NCBI GenBank assembly: GCA_022495005.1
Contig: JAGYXB010002070.1
Location: 310,001-374,000, forward strand
Source of the DNA: Rhyacophila brunnea
Lineage: Eukaryota; Arthropoda; Insecta; Trichoptera; Rhyacophilidae
Length of the DNA: 64,000 bases
Direction: 5' to 3'
The position numbers and the translations under genes are program-made. Position 1 is the first letter of the stretch, and each line of letters opens with the position of its first letter. Below are positions 36,610-48,964 of the stretch, piece by piece. The notes under the pieces are model-generated. The model saw only the letters and a list, made by a program, of their open reading frames with translations, did not search any database and was not told where the DNA came from.

Positions 36610-39345
36610 TGATATAAAGATTTTATATTTTATCATTCTCCTGTAAGATCGACACTTTGGAGTTAGAGGAGTTGCCTGTTTTCTTTTCTAAGCCGATGAT
36701 AATATTTCAAGTTTTATTTTGATTTATGATAAGTTTACAGGTATTTAAAATGAAACAAAGACAAGTCATGAAATGAAATTGAAAGTATCTTCCATTAAGC
36801 TTACTTAGTTGACAATTTTCTTATAATATTGTATTATGGCCGAAGCCAACAAACTTTCTTGTTAATTATTATTTTACAATTTATGTAATTCTAAAATTTC
36901 TGAAGCCATAAATTAATTAGGCATCAAAAAATAATTTTTTCCATTTCTATTATAATAGAATTATTCGACTTTATAGAATTATAAACGTCTGTTTAACTAA
37001 ATAAATATTTAAAATATAATATATAATAATGAATTATCTGAGTATGTCAGATTTCATAATAAAATATTCAATTAGGATGATCAAAAATATTCTCGAAGCG
37101 ACTGAAGTACATACAATATTAAGATATCTTAATTTATTCACATGGTTGCAAAAATTGCATAGTAAATACAAGAGACATAATATTCTATACGTATTTTAAA
37201 CGAAGTGCTGGATGCGGATGTTGAGTCAGCCACGGATGGCCAAAATATACAACCAAAGCAATTGTTGGCAAGCTTGGTAATCGAGACAGACTCTACTTGA
37301 TCTATCTGCCTATGACTATACAGTTATTTTGTTCGTAAGCCGCGTATGGTATAATCTGAAAAACTCTAAATGATCAGGCAGAAGAAAAAATTGAGGTACC
37401 TAACCGATTTTAAAAAAAAAAAATTTAAACGGTACATGTTCAAACACGCGCGTCAATATCATTTTACTCCCTACTTCAATTATAGTTTGTCAATTTATGG
37501 CTACGGCCGTATGTTTTAGCTTAACTACTGGGGAATGACAAAAGAAATGGCGTATTTCAAAAAAACACTACCTTATTCTTAGGTCAATAATTATTATAAA
37601 GCAATCATTATTCATAAGATGTTTATTACACTTGAATGGTCAAAGACATAGCTTATAATAAGTATCTTTAGAATCATCTTCAAATGTGTCAATCTTGCCG
37701 ATTTTTTGAATAATAAAATGCCTAATTCTTGTCAAATTTGGGATCACAGAGATTATCAATATACTTTTTTATCGTAAATATTTTACAAAACTATCTCGTA
37801 ATTAATTATACTAATGGTTTTATAAATGCGTTTAAAAATGAATAAATATTAAAAATCTTAACACCACTGCATAGTTATGTACCGAAATATGACTATATTC
37901 TAAAACATTAGAGCGAGAGGTTTAAAAGAATACTATTTTATGTAACAAAAATGCTTTATGCAGTCATCAAATGTTTAAAATAACTATAAAAGATAATAAG
38001 GCTTCAAAATGATATAAATAGATTATCTACAACGTCTAAGGAGTGTCCAGGATCATAGTTTGAAAATACAATAAAAACTCAATTTTGACCTACGACGAGC
38101 ACGTGGGCCGTTAAGGAATGAAATGCGGCAATCGTGGTATTATATTACATAATGCTTTTGTTGATCATCCGGATATCTGGCTTTGATTCACGACGAGGTC
38201 ATACCTAGTGCATTTATATGATTCTGATAGCTTTACCAAACATAGAAAGCTTAGAGAACATATAATTATTAAAGTACGTTATAATATAATGATAGTTGCA
38301 TATAACAAAACTGCTTAAATCTGTAGAAATTAAATTGTGATTACCAGCAATGAGTTAATGGGTACAAGAAAGATATTAATATGAATCAGACTTATGAAAT
38401 ACCGTTTCGTAATAGTTAAAAAAATACGTATAAATAAACGCATTTTCGTGTCTTAATTATTATAAAAAAATATTGTAATAAATTTAATATTTTTTAAAAA
38501 TTTTAAAACTAAAATAATGTTATTCGAAATTTTTTTGATACTCATTTATTTATTTAATGACTGCTATATGCAGTAAGAGCAGACTACATTTCCTAGACAC
38601 ATCATAAGCATTCTTTCTAGACTAGTTGACAATGATGTCCCTCTCAAGTAGCTGAAACCAATCCAGAATAATATTAAAAAGAAGAATCAGTACTTTGTTT
38701 TTAATTATTAATACTGTCTATCACTGGCTTCGTTTTTATTCGAGAAACTCACTTCAAAGTTATGCTGGAAGCATCATAGAAAAAACTTTCCACAAAACTT
38801 GTTGTCAATGCAATCCACTAGACTCTAGAGTTACGACGATTCGTATTTAGATTAATCATGGTATTAACTTTGCTCGAGTCTAGTTGAGAAGTCCTCTATT
38901 AACTACGTAGTATATTTTATAAAATATATGTCTATCTTGTAAAATACTATTGCAATATTTTAAAATATTCGTCGAAATTCCGTTTGCATTCCAAATACAA
39001 ACATTTGAAAAAATTCCAATGTAAAAATGTAATTTACTTATAATATGACATAATATAAAATTAAAAACTTATCTTATATTTAAAATCCTTGGTGTATTGT
39101 GAATTGAACCGGAAAATAGTTTCAAGAGAATAGGAATAAATGTTATCTGAAAATGGGAGAACAAGCCGAAACATTCTTCAGTCAGCAATACTTCCTATGC
39201 AAGTCAGAGTATTTTAAATATTTTCAATGATATAGCAATGCATATTGTAAATAATATTATTATCTATTTTTGTATGCTTTACTATTACACAAATGCAATT
39301 TTCGTCCTGAACCATTTAAAAAATAGTTTGAATAATAATTCTATT
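36610..39345. other. AT-rich DNA, no gene recognised
   Basis: Two slightly GC-richer patches (37200-37330 and 38090-38210) carry no recognisable frame or repeat structure. Confidence 0.6.
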
Positions 39346-39348
39346 GTA

Positions 39349-39717
39349 GAAAGGAAAAAGGACGTAAGGAGGCATAAAAATGTTTTTGTACTGATTTTCG
39401 TTCAAAGTTAAAATAAAAACTAGGCATTACCTTAAAGTGCACGATAATTGTATGACTTAGTTATTTTTCATATTCCTGATCTAATATCAATTCTTGAGTT
39501 GATTAAAGAAATACTAACAGAAATTATGGTTAAGTATGCCATTATTCCCACTTCACTTCCTTCTTTTTTTAAAAATTGACAGCTAAATTTTGATGATAAA
39601 TCGATATTTGCAGCTTATATCCTTTGGACATAACGTGTGTTTTATTTAACCATGTGCAACATTATTATCAAATAAAAATATTTTGAAAAAACTAAGGGTT
39701 ACGTCCTTTTTCCTTTC
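39349..39717. mobile_element. MITE with TA duplication, 369 bp (Tc1/mariner type)
   Basis: GAAAGGAAAAAGGACGTAA at 39349-39367 is perfectly inverted at 39699-39717, and both ends are bordered by TA (39347-39348 and 39718-39719). Perfect 19-bp ends with TA duplication point to mobilisation by a Tc1/mariner-type transposase. There is no coding capacity. The ends are unrelated to those of the mariner at 14.5 kb, so a different source element is implied. Confidence 0.85.
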
Positions 39718-39894
39718 TAGAGTCTGTAAGATTTCATAAAATAATTTTTAATGTGTTCTCGTTGAAGCAAACGCTAAAATGCTAACCAATTGATAAATGA
39801 ATCTACGTAGAACATTTTTTTCTCATAATCGAGAAAAGTCAATTATAAAATTTGGTTATTAGTAATAGCATTTACTTTTATATCACACCTGATC

Positions 39895-40172
39895 GTTTTT
39901 GATCTGGCAGAATTTGAAATACGTTTGATAAGCATAGTATTAGTAATGATTTGCTTTATTATTATACGGATCGATAGCTCAAAGAATAGCGAAGTTGGTG
40001 TGAGTTCAAATTCCATACGGCCCAATATTTTTCAAAGATTTATTCTAATAGTAATGTATCAGAGATTTGTTTAAAATATTTTTTTATTTTATTAAAGTGT
40101 ACATACTTTGAAAATGGTTGTCGAATAAAATGTGACGTAGAAAGGATCTAATAATAATGACGTTGAATAAAA
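39895..40172 (+). repeat. SINE-like repeat family B, copy 5 (divergent head)
   Basis: The body AATATTTTTCAAAGATTTATTC and the tail TAATAATGACGTTGAATAAA follow the family plan. The tRNA-like part (CGATAGCTCAAAG at about 39972 and GTGAGTTCAAATTCCATACG at about 39999) differs from the other copies and looks like another tRNA type. It could be a relative that changed its head. Confidence 0.5.
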
Positions 40173-40686
40173 TACCTTTACTGTTGGGTATTTCATTAAT
40201 AAGCTTATCCTAATTTTGAAAATTAAGTATTCTGTAGCAATGAAGGAATATTCATTTTGGTAGTATGACAAACATTGTTAACTGATGATGAAAAAGATAA
40301 AATGTAATACCTACTTAAAGATATCTTGTTAATTAATTTGTTAATTACGCCGGACTCAGAAATACTTTGCAGAAGCTGATGTAAGCAAAAGTTTAATTTA
40401 TGTATTCAAACTTTCAACAGATACACCAGTGTAATAATATATACAATATCAATATGTATTTGTAGTGGGAAGACTTAAAAATATTGTTTTAAGGCTGATA
40501 AAAAGTAGACAAATACCTAATAAGCCTTTATTATGAGATTCAATTAATTGCCAGTTGTTTTCTTAGTGACTATCTTGGCAAGGAAAATGTTTCAAGTGTC
40601 GTCTAGAATAACACTTTGTTTTTTTGCGTTTCAAATAAAGAAAAGTGATACCTAGTCATTGGGAGGGTAGGTCAACCCTTATCCCA

Positions 40687-40718
40687 TATAAATAAAACTT
40701 TGTAGTGATAAATCAGTC
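40687..40718 (+). promoter_or_regulatory. TATA box and initiator of the small secreted-peptide gene
   Basis: TATAAATA at 40687-40694 lies 28 bp upstream of the A of TCAGTC (40713-40718), which fits the arthropod initiator TCA+1GTY. The spacing is canonical for a focused core promoter. The predicted leader from 40715 to the ATG has no upstream ATG. Confidence 0.45.
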
Positions 40719-40777
40719 AGACAAAAATTTTGTAAATTGATAGTACTAGTTGCTAAGTCAGCTATCCCCATAAATTC

Positions 40778-41196
40778 ATGCCTTATATTATGGATAGTCA
40801 CATAAAACTGTTTTTTATCTTACTATTGTTAGAAATTATAATATTTGGTAAGTATATTATTATTTAATATAATATAATAGGTGATCCATATAACAGAATA
40901 AAACATATTTAAGTTATTAGACAACTAAATGTTGATTTTGATTACGTAGTAATATATCAATAACAATATTGATCAACATTCCTGATATTATGATAGAAAT
41001 TCAAATATTTATTCAATGATATTAAAGATACATTATTTTTTATTCTACAGCTATGAAAAATGAGAATGGCATTCATACTTTGTTTCATAAAATAATCGCT
41101 TATAATAAACTGAAACTAATTTCAGCATTTTTGATAGGAAAACCACAGACAGCTCGATCTAGCAGGATAAGATTTTCTTCAGCATATTTAGATTAA
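40778..41196 (+). CDS. Predicted two-exon gene for a small secreted peptide, family unknown
   Basis: Exon 1 runs from ATG 40778 to 40847, ending TTTG/GTAAGT. Exon 2 starts after TTTTTTATTCTACAG at 41051 and ends at TAA 41194-41196. The intron is 203 nt, phase 1, the usual phase behind signal-peptide exons. The first ATG has weak context; ATG 40790 (A at -3, G at +4) is the better start and gives 67 residues (71 from the first). The N-terminus MDSHIKLFFILLLLEIIIFA is a clear signal peptide (charged, then a hydrophobic run of 13, small residue at the junction), with likely cleavage after the Ala formed at the splice. The mature part, about 47 residues, begins MKNENGIHTLFHK, is rich in Lys/Arg and has no Cys; it ends in RSSRIRFSSAYLD. 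Core promoter and AATAAA frame the gene at fitting distances. It could be a peptide hormone, a cationic defence peptide or a salivary or other secreted factor; nothing shown picks one. Chance assembly of signals remains possible. Confidence 0.45.
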
Positions 41197-41266
41197 GATG
41201 AAGCGGGACTCAATAATAATGAATCAAACAACACATATTAATTGAGTGACGCATTACTTAGTTACG

Positions 41267-41272
41267 AATAAA
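41267..41272 (+). terminator. Polyadenylation signal AATAAA
   Basis: The hexamer lies 71 nt after the stop of the predicted secreted-peptide gene. AATAAA is frequent by chance in AT-rich DNA, so its weight comes only from its position. Confidence 0.35.
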
Positions 41273-41279
41273 ACTCTAC

Positions 41280-42420
41280 ATTTTCCAGACACCAAGTGTT
41301 AACAGTAGTAATACAGTACATACGTATATATTATTTTACTGTTTTTTTTTAGTTTTTTAACGAAACGAGCGCTTCATGCACTTCAAGAAAATCCGTCACT
41401 ATAAATGTGATACTTTATTCACGTAATTACGCACGCGAATTCACTTGTTACGACCTATTATCCAGAACGGCTGTTGTATTTTATTAATAGATATAATTTG
41501 ATATAAACATAAAAGCGTGATATGGAAATAATCATTTCATAAATTTTTAATTAAACATCCACCAACGAGTTGTATCGTGATAAAGAGATGTTATCAAAAG
41601 TTACTTTATTTTATTACTTCGTAATGACAGTGCATGTCGAAATTCAGAATTCCAAAATAGCAAATACCAGACTAAAATAATGCATATGAATATTATTTTC
41701 CTAGAGAAAAAATACAGCTGTTATTAAGCTACGCAAAGCTATCATGTTATGTATAAAATGTTCTTTGAATGAATAAATTAACAATGATGTTAGCATAAAT
41801 ACCCTTTTAAGGGAAAGAAAACACTTTTAACTATATTAACAGATTAGTGAGGTTATGTTTTCATTTAGATTTAAATCTTTTCTTATCTTTGATATAATAT
41901 TAATTATTATATTTTCACAATAGAACTTAAAATCCATTACATAATACTATTAAAATATAGAATTTTTTTTTAATACAACAAAAAAAACAAAAATTAATTG
42001 CTCACATATCATACTGACATATATTAAAAATGTTTATTAACTTCATGTTTAAATTTATAATAGTAGTCATCACATTATATTAATAATACTTACCCACTGT
42101 AATATAAATATGTAATGAACCAGAACTCTAGTTTATTTAAGTACTAACCGGAAGTAGGTTACTTAAACTCCTTTTTAAATACTATATCCGGTTTTTTCTT
42201 ACCAACTTTTCGTAGGTTAATGTTCTAAGATTAATTAAATATCAGTCATAATACTTATCACAAATTATTATTATTAATATATACAGCTATTTTTACTTCG
42301 CTATATACTTTAGCACTTTTTAATTTATTATATGTATACAAATAAATTTTATTGTGTTAAGTATTATACACGATGAAAAATTCACGTTTAGAGTATATTA
42401 ATAATTAGAATATATAAAAA
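41280..42420. other. AT-rich DNA, no gene recognised
   Basis: Nothing supportable was seen. A fresh exon of the gene at 40.8 kb is not needed, because its frame closes at 41196. Confidence 0.6.
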
Positions 42421-42424
42421 AAAC

Positions 42425-42690
42425 CAACGCGCGTTGTATTAATTAAATGTTGGGCACTTTAGCGCCAGATGGACAAGCGTTAGAAACTTTTCAAAGTTTT
42501 CCACCGGGAAAGTGCCTGAGGAAAAATGTAGGGGTTGACATAACGTCGGCGGTGCTTACGCGTTGCTGTTACCGCGAGGGAAGCAGGCTTGCAACTGATA
42601 GTTGAGGCCACCAGTTGTCGCTGCGCACTCCGTCCGTCCCAATTGCTTCAAATTGCGCGCCAACTTCATCCTACATTACAAGTAATATTA
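42425..42690. promoter_or_regulatory. GC- and CpG-rich island, candidate regulatory element or exon
   Basis: About 260 bp of about 50% GC lies in DNA of about 25% GC. It contains AACGCGCGTTG, AGCGCCAGATGG (E-box CAGATG), ACGTCGGCGGTGCTTACGCG and AAATTGCGCGCC. A TATA-like ATATAAAAAAAA lies just upstream (42412-42423). Such abrupt islands often mark conserved promoters, enhancers or exons. No cofactor site can be assigned with confidence. Confidence 0.4.
42447..42605 (+). CDS. Small ORF (52 codons) inside the GC-rich island, unproven
   Basis: The frame starts at an ATG with A at -3 (42447) and stops at TGA 42603-42605. The product begins MLGTLAPDGQALETF, includes FPPGKCLRK and LTRCCYREGS, and has three Cys. 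There is no signal peptide and no recognised family. Stops are rarer in GC-rich DNA, and the minus strand is also fairly open, so coding status is doubtful. Confidence 0.2.
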   Translation: MLGTLAPDGQALETFQSFPPGKCLRKNVGVDITSAVLTRCCYREGSRLATDS

Positions 42691-43705
42691 TTTCTACTTA
42701 CCCCAGGGAGTTGATAATATTATACCATATTCACTTCAATGTGATATTATAACACATCGGACACCATACCCATTTTTCTTTTCGAAAGCCTTCAAAAGCA
42801 TTTTGACACGGTATTCACTCCCCCCCTTTTATAGGTTTATATGACAGAAAATTTTAATTGCAATGCAAAAAAATATTTCAGGCATATTTGTAGTTCATTA
42901 ATTAATATGGTTTTACTGAAATATATTCTATGGTTGAATAATGCAATAAAAATCGTTTTTTTTTTCTAAAATAGTTGTATTGTAATGATATTTTATTGTT
43001 TTAAAACTTATACAACTTAATGATATACTTGATCACAATTGACTTAGTTATGTAGTATCTAAATGGCCTTTACAATACGCATGTTAAATTAAAAAGGAGT
43101 AACATGAAACGACGATAGCACAAATTAATATAATTATAATTATGAGTGATAAAATTGGACGATTATCGGCTGAAGAAAATATGAAGTATTAATACTATTT
43201 TTACAAGAATTCATTGATTTTCATTGATTTCATTGATAAATGATAGTTAATTTACTAACAGCATATAATGTAATACTTAATATCCTCTGTGGTATATTAA
43301 AATATTATTTTGATAAACTAAAAGATTTTTTATTTGATTCAAAATAATTCTTTACTGACAATAGCTTATTCACATTTTAAATAGTATATTAAGTATATTT
43401 AAAAGTCCTTTATTTTAAAAATATCTATATATATATTTTGTAGTACCTACGTATAAGAAAATTTTTAATTATTTATGACATAGTAAAAAATATGTATGTT
43501 TCATTTTAGATAAAGTTAAATCATATAGTGAATGATATTTGCATAAGCATACATACCGTATTTTAAATCTCGGCACAATTTTTTCCATGTATAATAATTG
43601 AGAGAAATAAGTCAAAAAACAATTTTAATACTCAACTGTTACAATATACAAATTGTTATTTAATTTGTTACAAAGCTATAAAGAGAGGCTTTTGACTATA
43701 AAAAC

Positions 43706-43851
43706 CCGTAAAGATAAAATCCAGTTTATTTTTATTTCAAAAACTCATCAGGACAATGTCCCAATTGATACTCTTTCCAGAATCTAAAGATAACCGTAAA
43801 GATAACGTTTAGATTATTTTTATTCTTAGAATTCACCAGGACCATGCCCTA
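43706..43851 (+). repeat. Tandem duplication, period about 88 bp
   Basis: Two units start with CCGTAAAGATAA at 43706 and 43794, share TTTATTTTTATT-like middles and end CA(T/C)CAGGAC(A/C)ATG(T/C)CC. The units differ by about a quarter of their bases, so the duplication is old. Confidence 0.7.
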
Positions 43852-44125
43852 ACATAGACGGTTGATGTCGTATATGCGAAAAGTGCGTGGTGGAATGTTC
43901 ATGCGATGACTGTTACATTGATATTGACAAATATATTTAATAATACAAATACATTTAATAATTTTAATACTAATGACACTGGCAAATCATATTATCGACT
44001 AAGAGTAAGGGTTTTACCTTTCAGCATATTCAGAATATACATCAGGTATATTAACCATGAATACATGTAAATACTAAAAATGCCTTAAGTGAATATCGGG
44101 TCCCTGAAGCCGATTTATATGAAAG

Positions 44126-44190
44126 ATAAATATATATATGTATATATATTTTATAATAATATATATTCATAAAGTATATTATATATAGCC
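44126..44190. repeat. TA-rich low-complexity tract
   Basis: Consists almost entirely of TATATA and AATATAT runs. Confidence 0.8.
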
Positions 44191-44545
44191 ATAAGTAAAC
44201 TTAATATAAATAATCTTTATGTCACTTTCTTATATTTTACTGACATAAATTGTATTCGTTACATTAATTATTGTGCATTTTAACCACTCTAATATCTTAC
44301 GAGTAGTATGCCCAAAAACTGAGTATTTAGTGATCTTATCTTATAATAATAACTGTCTTTAAATTTATAAAATGTATGTATGTGGGCGTCCTTACAAATG
44401 CCTATTATGTATTTTAATTAAACCAAATTAAAAAGTTGGTTGTACGATATTTTGTTTTTATAATATTTTATGTGTTTAACTATAGTTCAATAAATTATCC
44501 AGTACGATTATGATTGACTCTAGACCATTAGATATTTCAGTTCTT

Positions 44546-44698
44546 TCAGGATATTTCGGGCACGATGGTTTTGCCTCCATGATCTGTTATCTTAGCTTAA
44601 TAGAGTCTCCGACTTGCTTATGAGGCAAATTGCAGGATGCCGATCACATCCTTTGGGAGTATACCTTCTCAAAGAAGAGTTTCTCGAGTCGGTTTGAT
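44546..44698 (+). mobile_element. Jockey/R1-like LINE C-terminal fragment
   Basis: The + frame reads GYFGHDGFASMICYL, ESPTCL, then after one stop (TGA 44621-44623, where CG is expected) QDADHILWEYTFSKK. This matches the GHG-F-xYL...SP-C-CG...DA-HIL-EC block that closes the pol protein of R1- and Jockey-type elements. The second Cys pair is lost. It is a short, decayed piece. Confidence 0.7.
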
Positions 44699-44724
44699 CT
44701 TCAGTTGGACTGGTGAGCCATTGC

Positions 44725-47700
44725 TACTTGATATCTAAATGAAAATTTTTTTAGTTTTCAAAAAAAAAAATGGGAGCTAGAAGGTTTTTTCTCATCGAGA
44801 ATTGGTCGTAAGATGCTCTATCAAAATAGGAGTCACGCACACTTTAGTCTATGCCAAACATCTTGCAAAGTTGCTCCAGGGAAACTCTCAGCACATAACG
44901 GGTGTGAAGACGTGGTGGTTGGTGGAGTGACAGGCGAGCATAATTATTATCGATAATTAAAAAACATCGACGCTCTTAATATTTGTCACCACAGTATGAA
45001 TTGAAAAATATTATTGTTAAATTATTATGTAGATATTAATTATTCGTAATAAGTAGCAGTAATACTAAAATATTATTTAAGTACTGTTTTAAAGCTTTGT
45101 AATCTTTTAGCATAGTTGGATGAAAAATGTTTATCATTATTACATAGGTAAGTACATAAATTTTCGCCACCAACCATGAAATTTAATGATGTAAATATTT
45201 TATTATTGACGGAGATGAGTAAATTACGTCAGTACGCGAGTGTAAAATTTGTAGTATATGTTCAAACCAAAATCTTTAGGATATTGGTGAAAAACATGAT
45301 TAGATAACAATTCCGTTGTCTCGTATCTTGTCAATAAATCCCTAAATAGAAAAAATAAAAGACTCGCAGTTGTGTTTAAATTATTTTTATTAGATCCAGA
45401 CGTCAACCGACGTAAGAGAGGATCAAGGTACAAACAGGGGCTACAAAGCCAGAAAAGAATAAAGGGAGGATACAACAATAGAAGCATGACATTAAAGATA
45501 TAAGTAATAACATCTTGCCGTCACAGTTGGCCGTTTGTTCATTTTAAAAATTTCATTGTTTTCAAATCACTTGAAATAACAGCAGAAAAGAAAATGAGAA
45601 TGTGACAATATTGAAACTCTTGATTATTGCAAGAATAAAAATCTGACTTAACGTTAATATTATAAATACGCAATTATATGCTGGAGAAGTGACTTTAAGG
45701 AAATATTATCAACTCCGTTTGAGTTAAAAAAAATATTATTACTCTGTAAAGATATTGAGCTACGTTATTAACTCTAAAACAAAAAAAAATCTTAAATAAA
45801 ATAAAACATGTAGGTAATTATGTTTTGTTGTAATTGTCAAAATAAATTCCTCTGTAAATAATTTTGTGTGGACACGATCACGTGTAAATAGTTGTTATTA
45901 AATACATTCAATTTAAAATTTGTGAAATGCACTTAGTGGAATATAACATATAATATATTCTTTACTTGATTACGTTTTTTTTATAATATGTTGCGTGGAT
46001 TTAGTAAAATAATAGATATGCACTACTTGTCCAGAAAATTTAAAAAATATGACAATATTTATTTTATAGGCATTTAGAATACATTTAACAATTAATTGGT
46101 CATCGGGTCTCCAGTAATGAAATTTAAATAAAAAATTAAAGCAAAACTTAACCTAATACACGAAAGCTCAAAGTATGTTGAAATTGAGAAGGCCAAACGC
46201 ATTTCTACATTGAGATATTATGCGCTTAAAAATAATGACAGTTTTGGCGGATTTTTGGTCACATATGTTATAAGTTTTATTATATTATATTAATGGAGTG
46301 TACTTACATATATATATTGACAATTTTGTTTAAATTTAAAATAATAAAGTTATTTTAAAACATGAGAGAAAACCTTTTGCTTCGTACGTACTCAATTGCT
46401 TGATAAAACTGCTAATACTACTAATATTATTAATTATCATAAATTTGTACATTCCCTATGAAATATGCGGTATGTTAAACATAAATTTATTTATAAAAAG
46501 AAAAAAAAAACGTATTTAAGATATGCCGCAAGAATACATGATAATCTAAAATGTATTTCACATTTATCCACAATTTCCGTAACAAAAAAACGTAAACATA
46601 ATAATTTCGTGTTTCTTACAAGTCAAATACAATCGAAATATATTCTTTTCATATACGATACAGATAAAAATTTTATTTTTTTATTTTATTATTACTGAAA
46701 ACATGCAAGTTTAATCATCGAAAACTAACGGAACATATAACATTGTATGTGACATGGTGTTTTTAAAACACAAAAATTAATCAAAATGATAATTTTGTTA
46801 ATTGTAGTAGACCTTGCCTATATAGTTTTCATCAGATCTATGATACGTATTTTTCCATAATGCCGATAAATACACAAACATACTGATAAAAAATTATTAA
46901 ACAATACTGAAATATTTTATGTGTACTTAATGATTTATTAATCTCGCCAAAATCGTACAAAAAATGACAAAAAATTATTAACTAACATAAACCGATTATT
47001 AAAACTGTTATACTATAAATTAAACTGATATAATATAGAAAGAGAGAGTAATATAATTTTTCTAATAAGCAAAATATAGTAGATTTAAAAGTTCAGTCGG
47101 ACTTCAGTTGAAGCAGTGATTCGATTAGAGTATTTATTTATTCCACATTTGATTATATCTGGAAACGTTATGTTTGATAAATACTAAAAATTTAACCTGT
47201 ATACAAGCTAACGCAGAGTGCAAGTCTCTAAAAACGTCGATACAGGCCCATATCTTGCTTCTGACTAAAATCCAATGTTGTTTTTACTCCAGAAAAAGGA
47301 TCTAATGTAATGATAAAATAGCCGATGATAACTCCTTTTAACCAGTATTTGAGTATAATAATTATCTATTACAAAATGATAATATAAATTACAAAAAAAA
47401 AATTACAGATGGTTTTTGATTAGATATTAAACGCTGATTCAATTAATAAAGCCTATTAATTTGTCAATCATTTATACGTTAATTTTGTTAAAATTTTCAA
47501 AAATGATTACAAATTTTTTGAAATGTCAGTAATTAGATTAACTGCAAGACCTTTATCAGAAACAATAATGATTTTAACACATTTTTAGATTTTATAAGTA
47601 GGTCAACTTAATTTAAGTATTCATTTACTCATCATCGATACTAAACCCAATGCGGACCTTGGCCGCATTTAGGAAAAGTCTCTAGCTTGCCGTGGCTGCC

Positions 47701-47995
47701 GAATGAATTAGCCTTAACCCCAGGAATATTGAATTTTTTTCTATACATAGGCTACTGTGCATCCCTTCCCCTTTTGGTTTATTAAAAGGAGCCTCTTTTG
47801 TACTCAATTAATTCCATAAGCTAGTAAATATACTCGTATGAACAAAATATACCATGATACTTGAATTCGTTATGAATGTATATCAAATAATGACGTATAA
47901 TTGGAAAACCTTTTATAAAATAATTATTATTATTTTATTGATCTACATTGATATTAAAAACGTAAAATAAGCTTTTTTAATAATATTATTTAGAA
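44725..47995. other. AT-rich DNA, no gene recognised
   Basis: 44750-44940 is GC-richer and may continue the LINE fragment upstream of it, but I could not place motifs. Frames at 45224-45487 and 46465-46698 are composition artefacts as far as I can see. Confidence 0.5.
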
Positions 47996-48002
47996 TATTG
48001 TT

Positions 48003-48825
48003 ATAAAAAATCATAAAACAATACAAATAACTGTATAGATGACTGAGTCGCCCATTTACAAAAATAATCTTGTCCAGTTTTGACCAAAAATGAACTGAAT
48101 ATGGAATTTGATTCCTTATTCAAAGAGACACATACATATTCTATAAACAATTCTAAAACTAGTCTTTTGCTGTCAGTATAACGATTGAAAAACATCGTCC
48201 AATTTAAAATTGCATCTTGTTTGTCTAGTGGTTGTTGTCAAATATCATCTTTTTCCATTGGTACAGAGTGAGTATTTTGAAATTTTTGCTCAATACTGGA
48301 AAGTATATTATTTTCCGCAAAACTTTCAAACGTTTGATTGGAAAAGCTCTGTAGTTAAAATATTAAAAACACTTGCCTAATGGCTAAAGAAAATACACAA
48401 CAGTCTGCATCCGCCAAAACTAAGTTCAAAATTCGTAATTTCACATTTATAATCTCTGAAAACTGCTTGAGATTCACACAGGATAAAAAATGAGCAAACT
48501 CCAAATCGACATTTGTCGAGGTGAATACAAATTGAAATATCAACTGAAAAGTTTTCAAAGTATGAAAATAAACTATTATATGCATCGCGAGATGACTGCG
48601 GAGGAAAATACACGCGAAAAACAGTGAAAAATGACCCACTGCACCGTAATCGAAGAACAACGACGTCAATAGCCGCAGCAAAGTGACAATCAACAAATAC
48701 ACTGTCTACTCTAGTCGGTCGAAGTGTACAGCAATGAAAATGCCACTACCTCTTTGTCCAAATCTACCGTCACAACGAAATACCAGATATCTTTCATCAA
48801 ACAGCTCGGAATCACACATTGAGCA
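48003..48825 (-). mobile_element. Jockey-like LINE endonuclease and linker region, decayed
   Basis: Read on the minus strand from about 48818, DSELFDERYLVFRCDG and GSGIFIAV are the central strands of an exonuclease/endonuclease/phosphatase (APE-type) domain. VYFPPQSS then LFSYFEN (about 48550-48620) match its YIPP...LF-YF part, and LRILNLVLADADC (about 48385-48425, another frame) matches the R-LDLVLS motif at its end. Then NWTMFFN (about 48180-48205) is the linker W before the reverse transcriptase. A stop near 48711 and at least two frame changes prevent function. The neighbouring sequence 48890-48960 is GC-richer and may be its 5' part. The reverse transcriptase itself is absent. Confidence 0.75.
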
Positions 48826-48964
48826 TATATAATATGTAGAGTACACAAATGTATGCCCCCATTGTGGCGATCAAGTCGGACGGTCCGATGAGCCTAACAG
48901 CTGGTTGAACCGACGTAGGCTGCACACCTAATAGTACCTTCCAAACAAACCCACCCCGCACTCG

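Noticed and set aside
42455..42475. AGCGCCAGATGG as a CTCF site
   Set aside because: Only the AGCGCCA half fits; the rest departs from the insect or vertebrate consensus.
46465..46698. 77-codon Lys/Phe-rich ORF with an ATG start
   Set aside because: Codon content simply mirrors A- and T-runs; no motif and no splice or promoter context.
48355..48702. 115-codon minus-strand ORF as a host gene
   Set aside because: It is a shifted frame of the Jockey-like endonuclease region; only its end (LNLVLADADC) is in the element's own frame.
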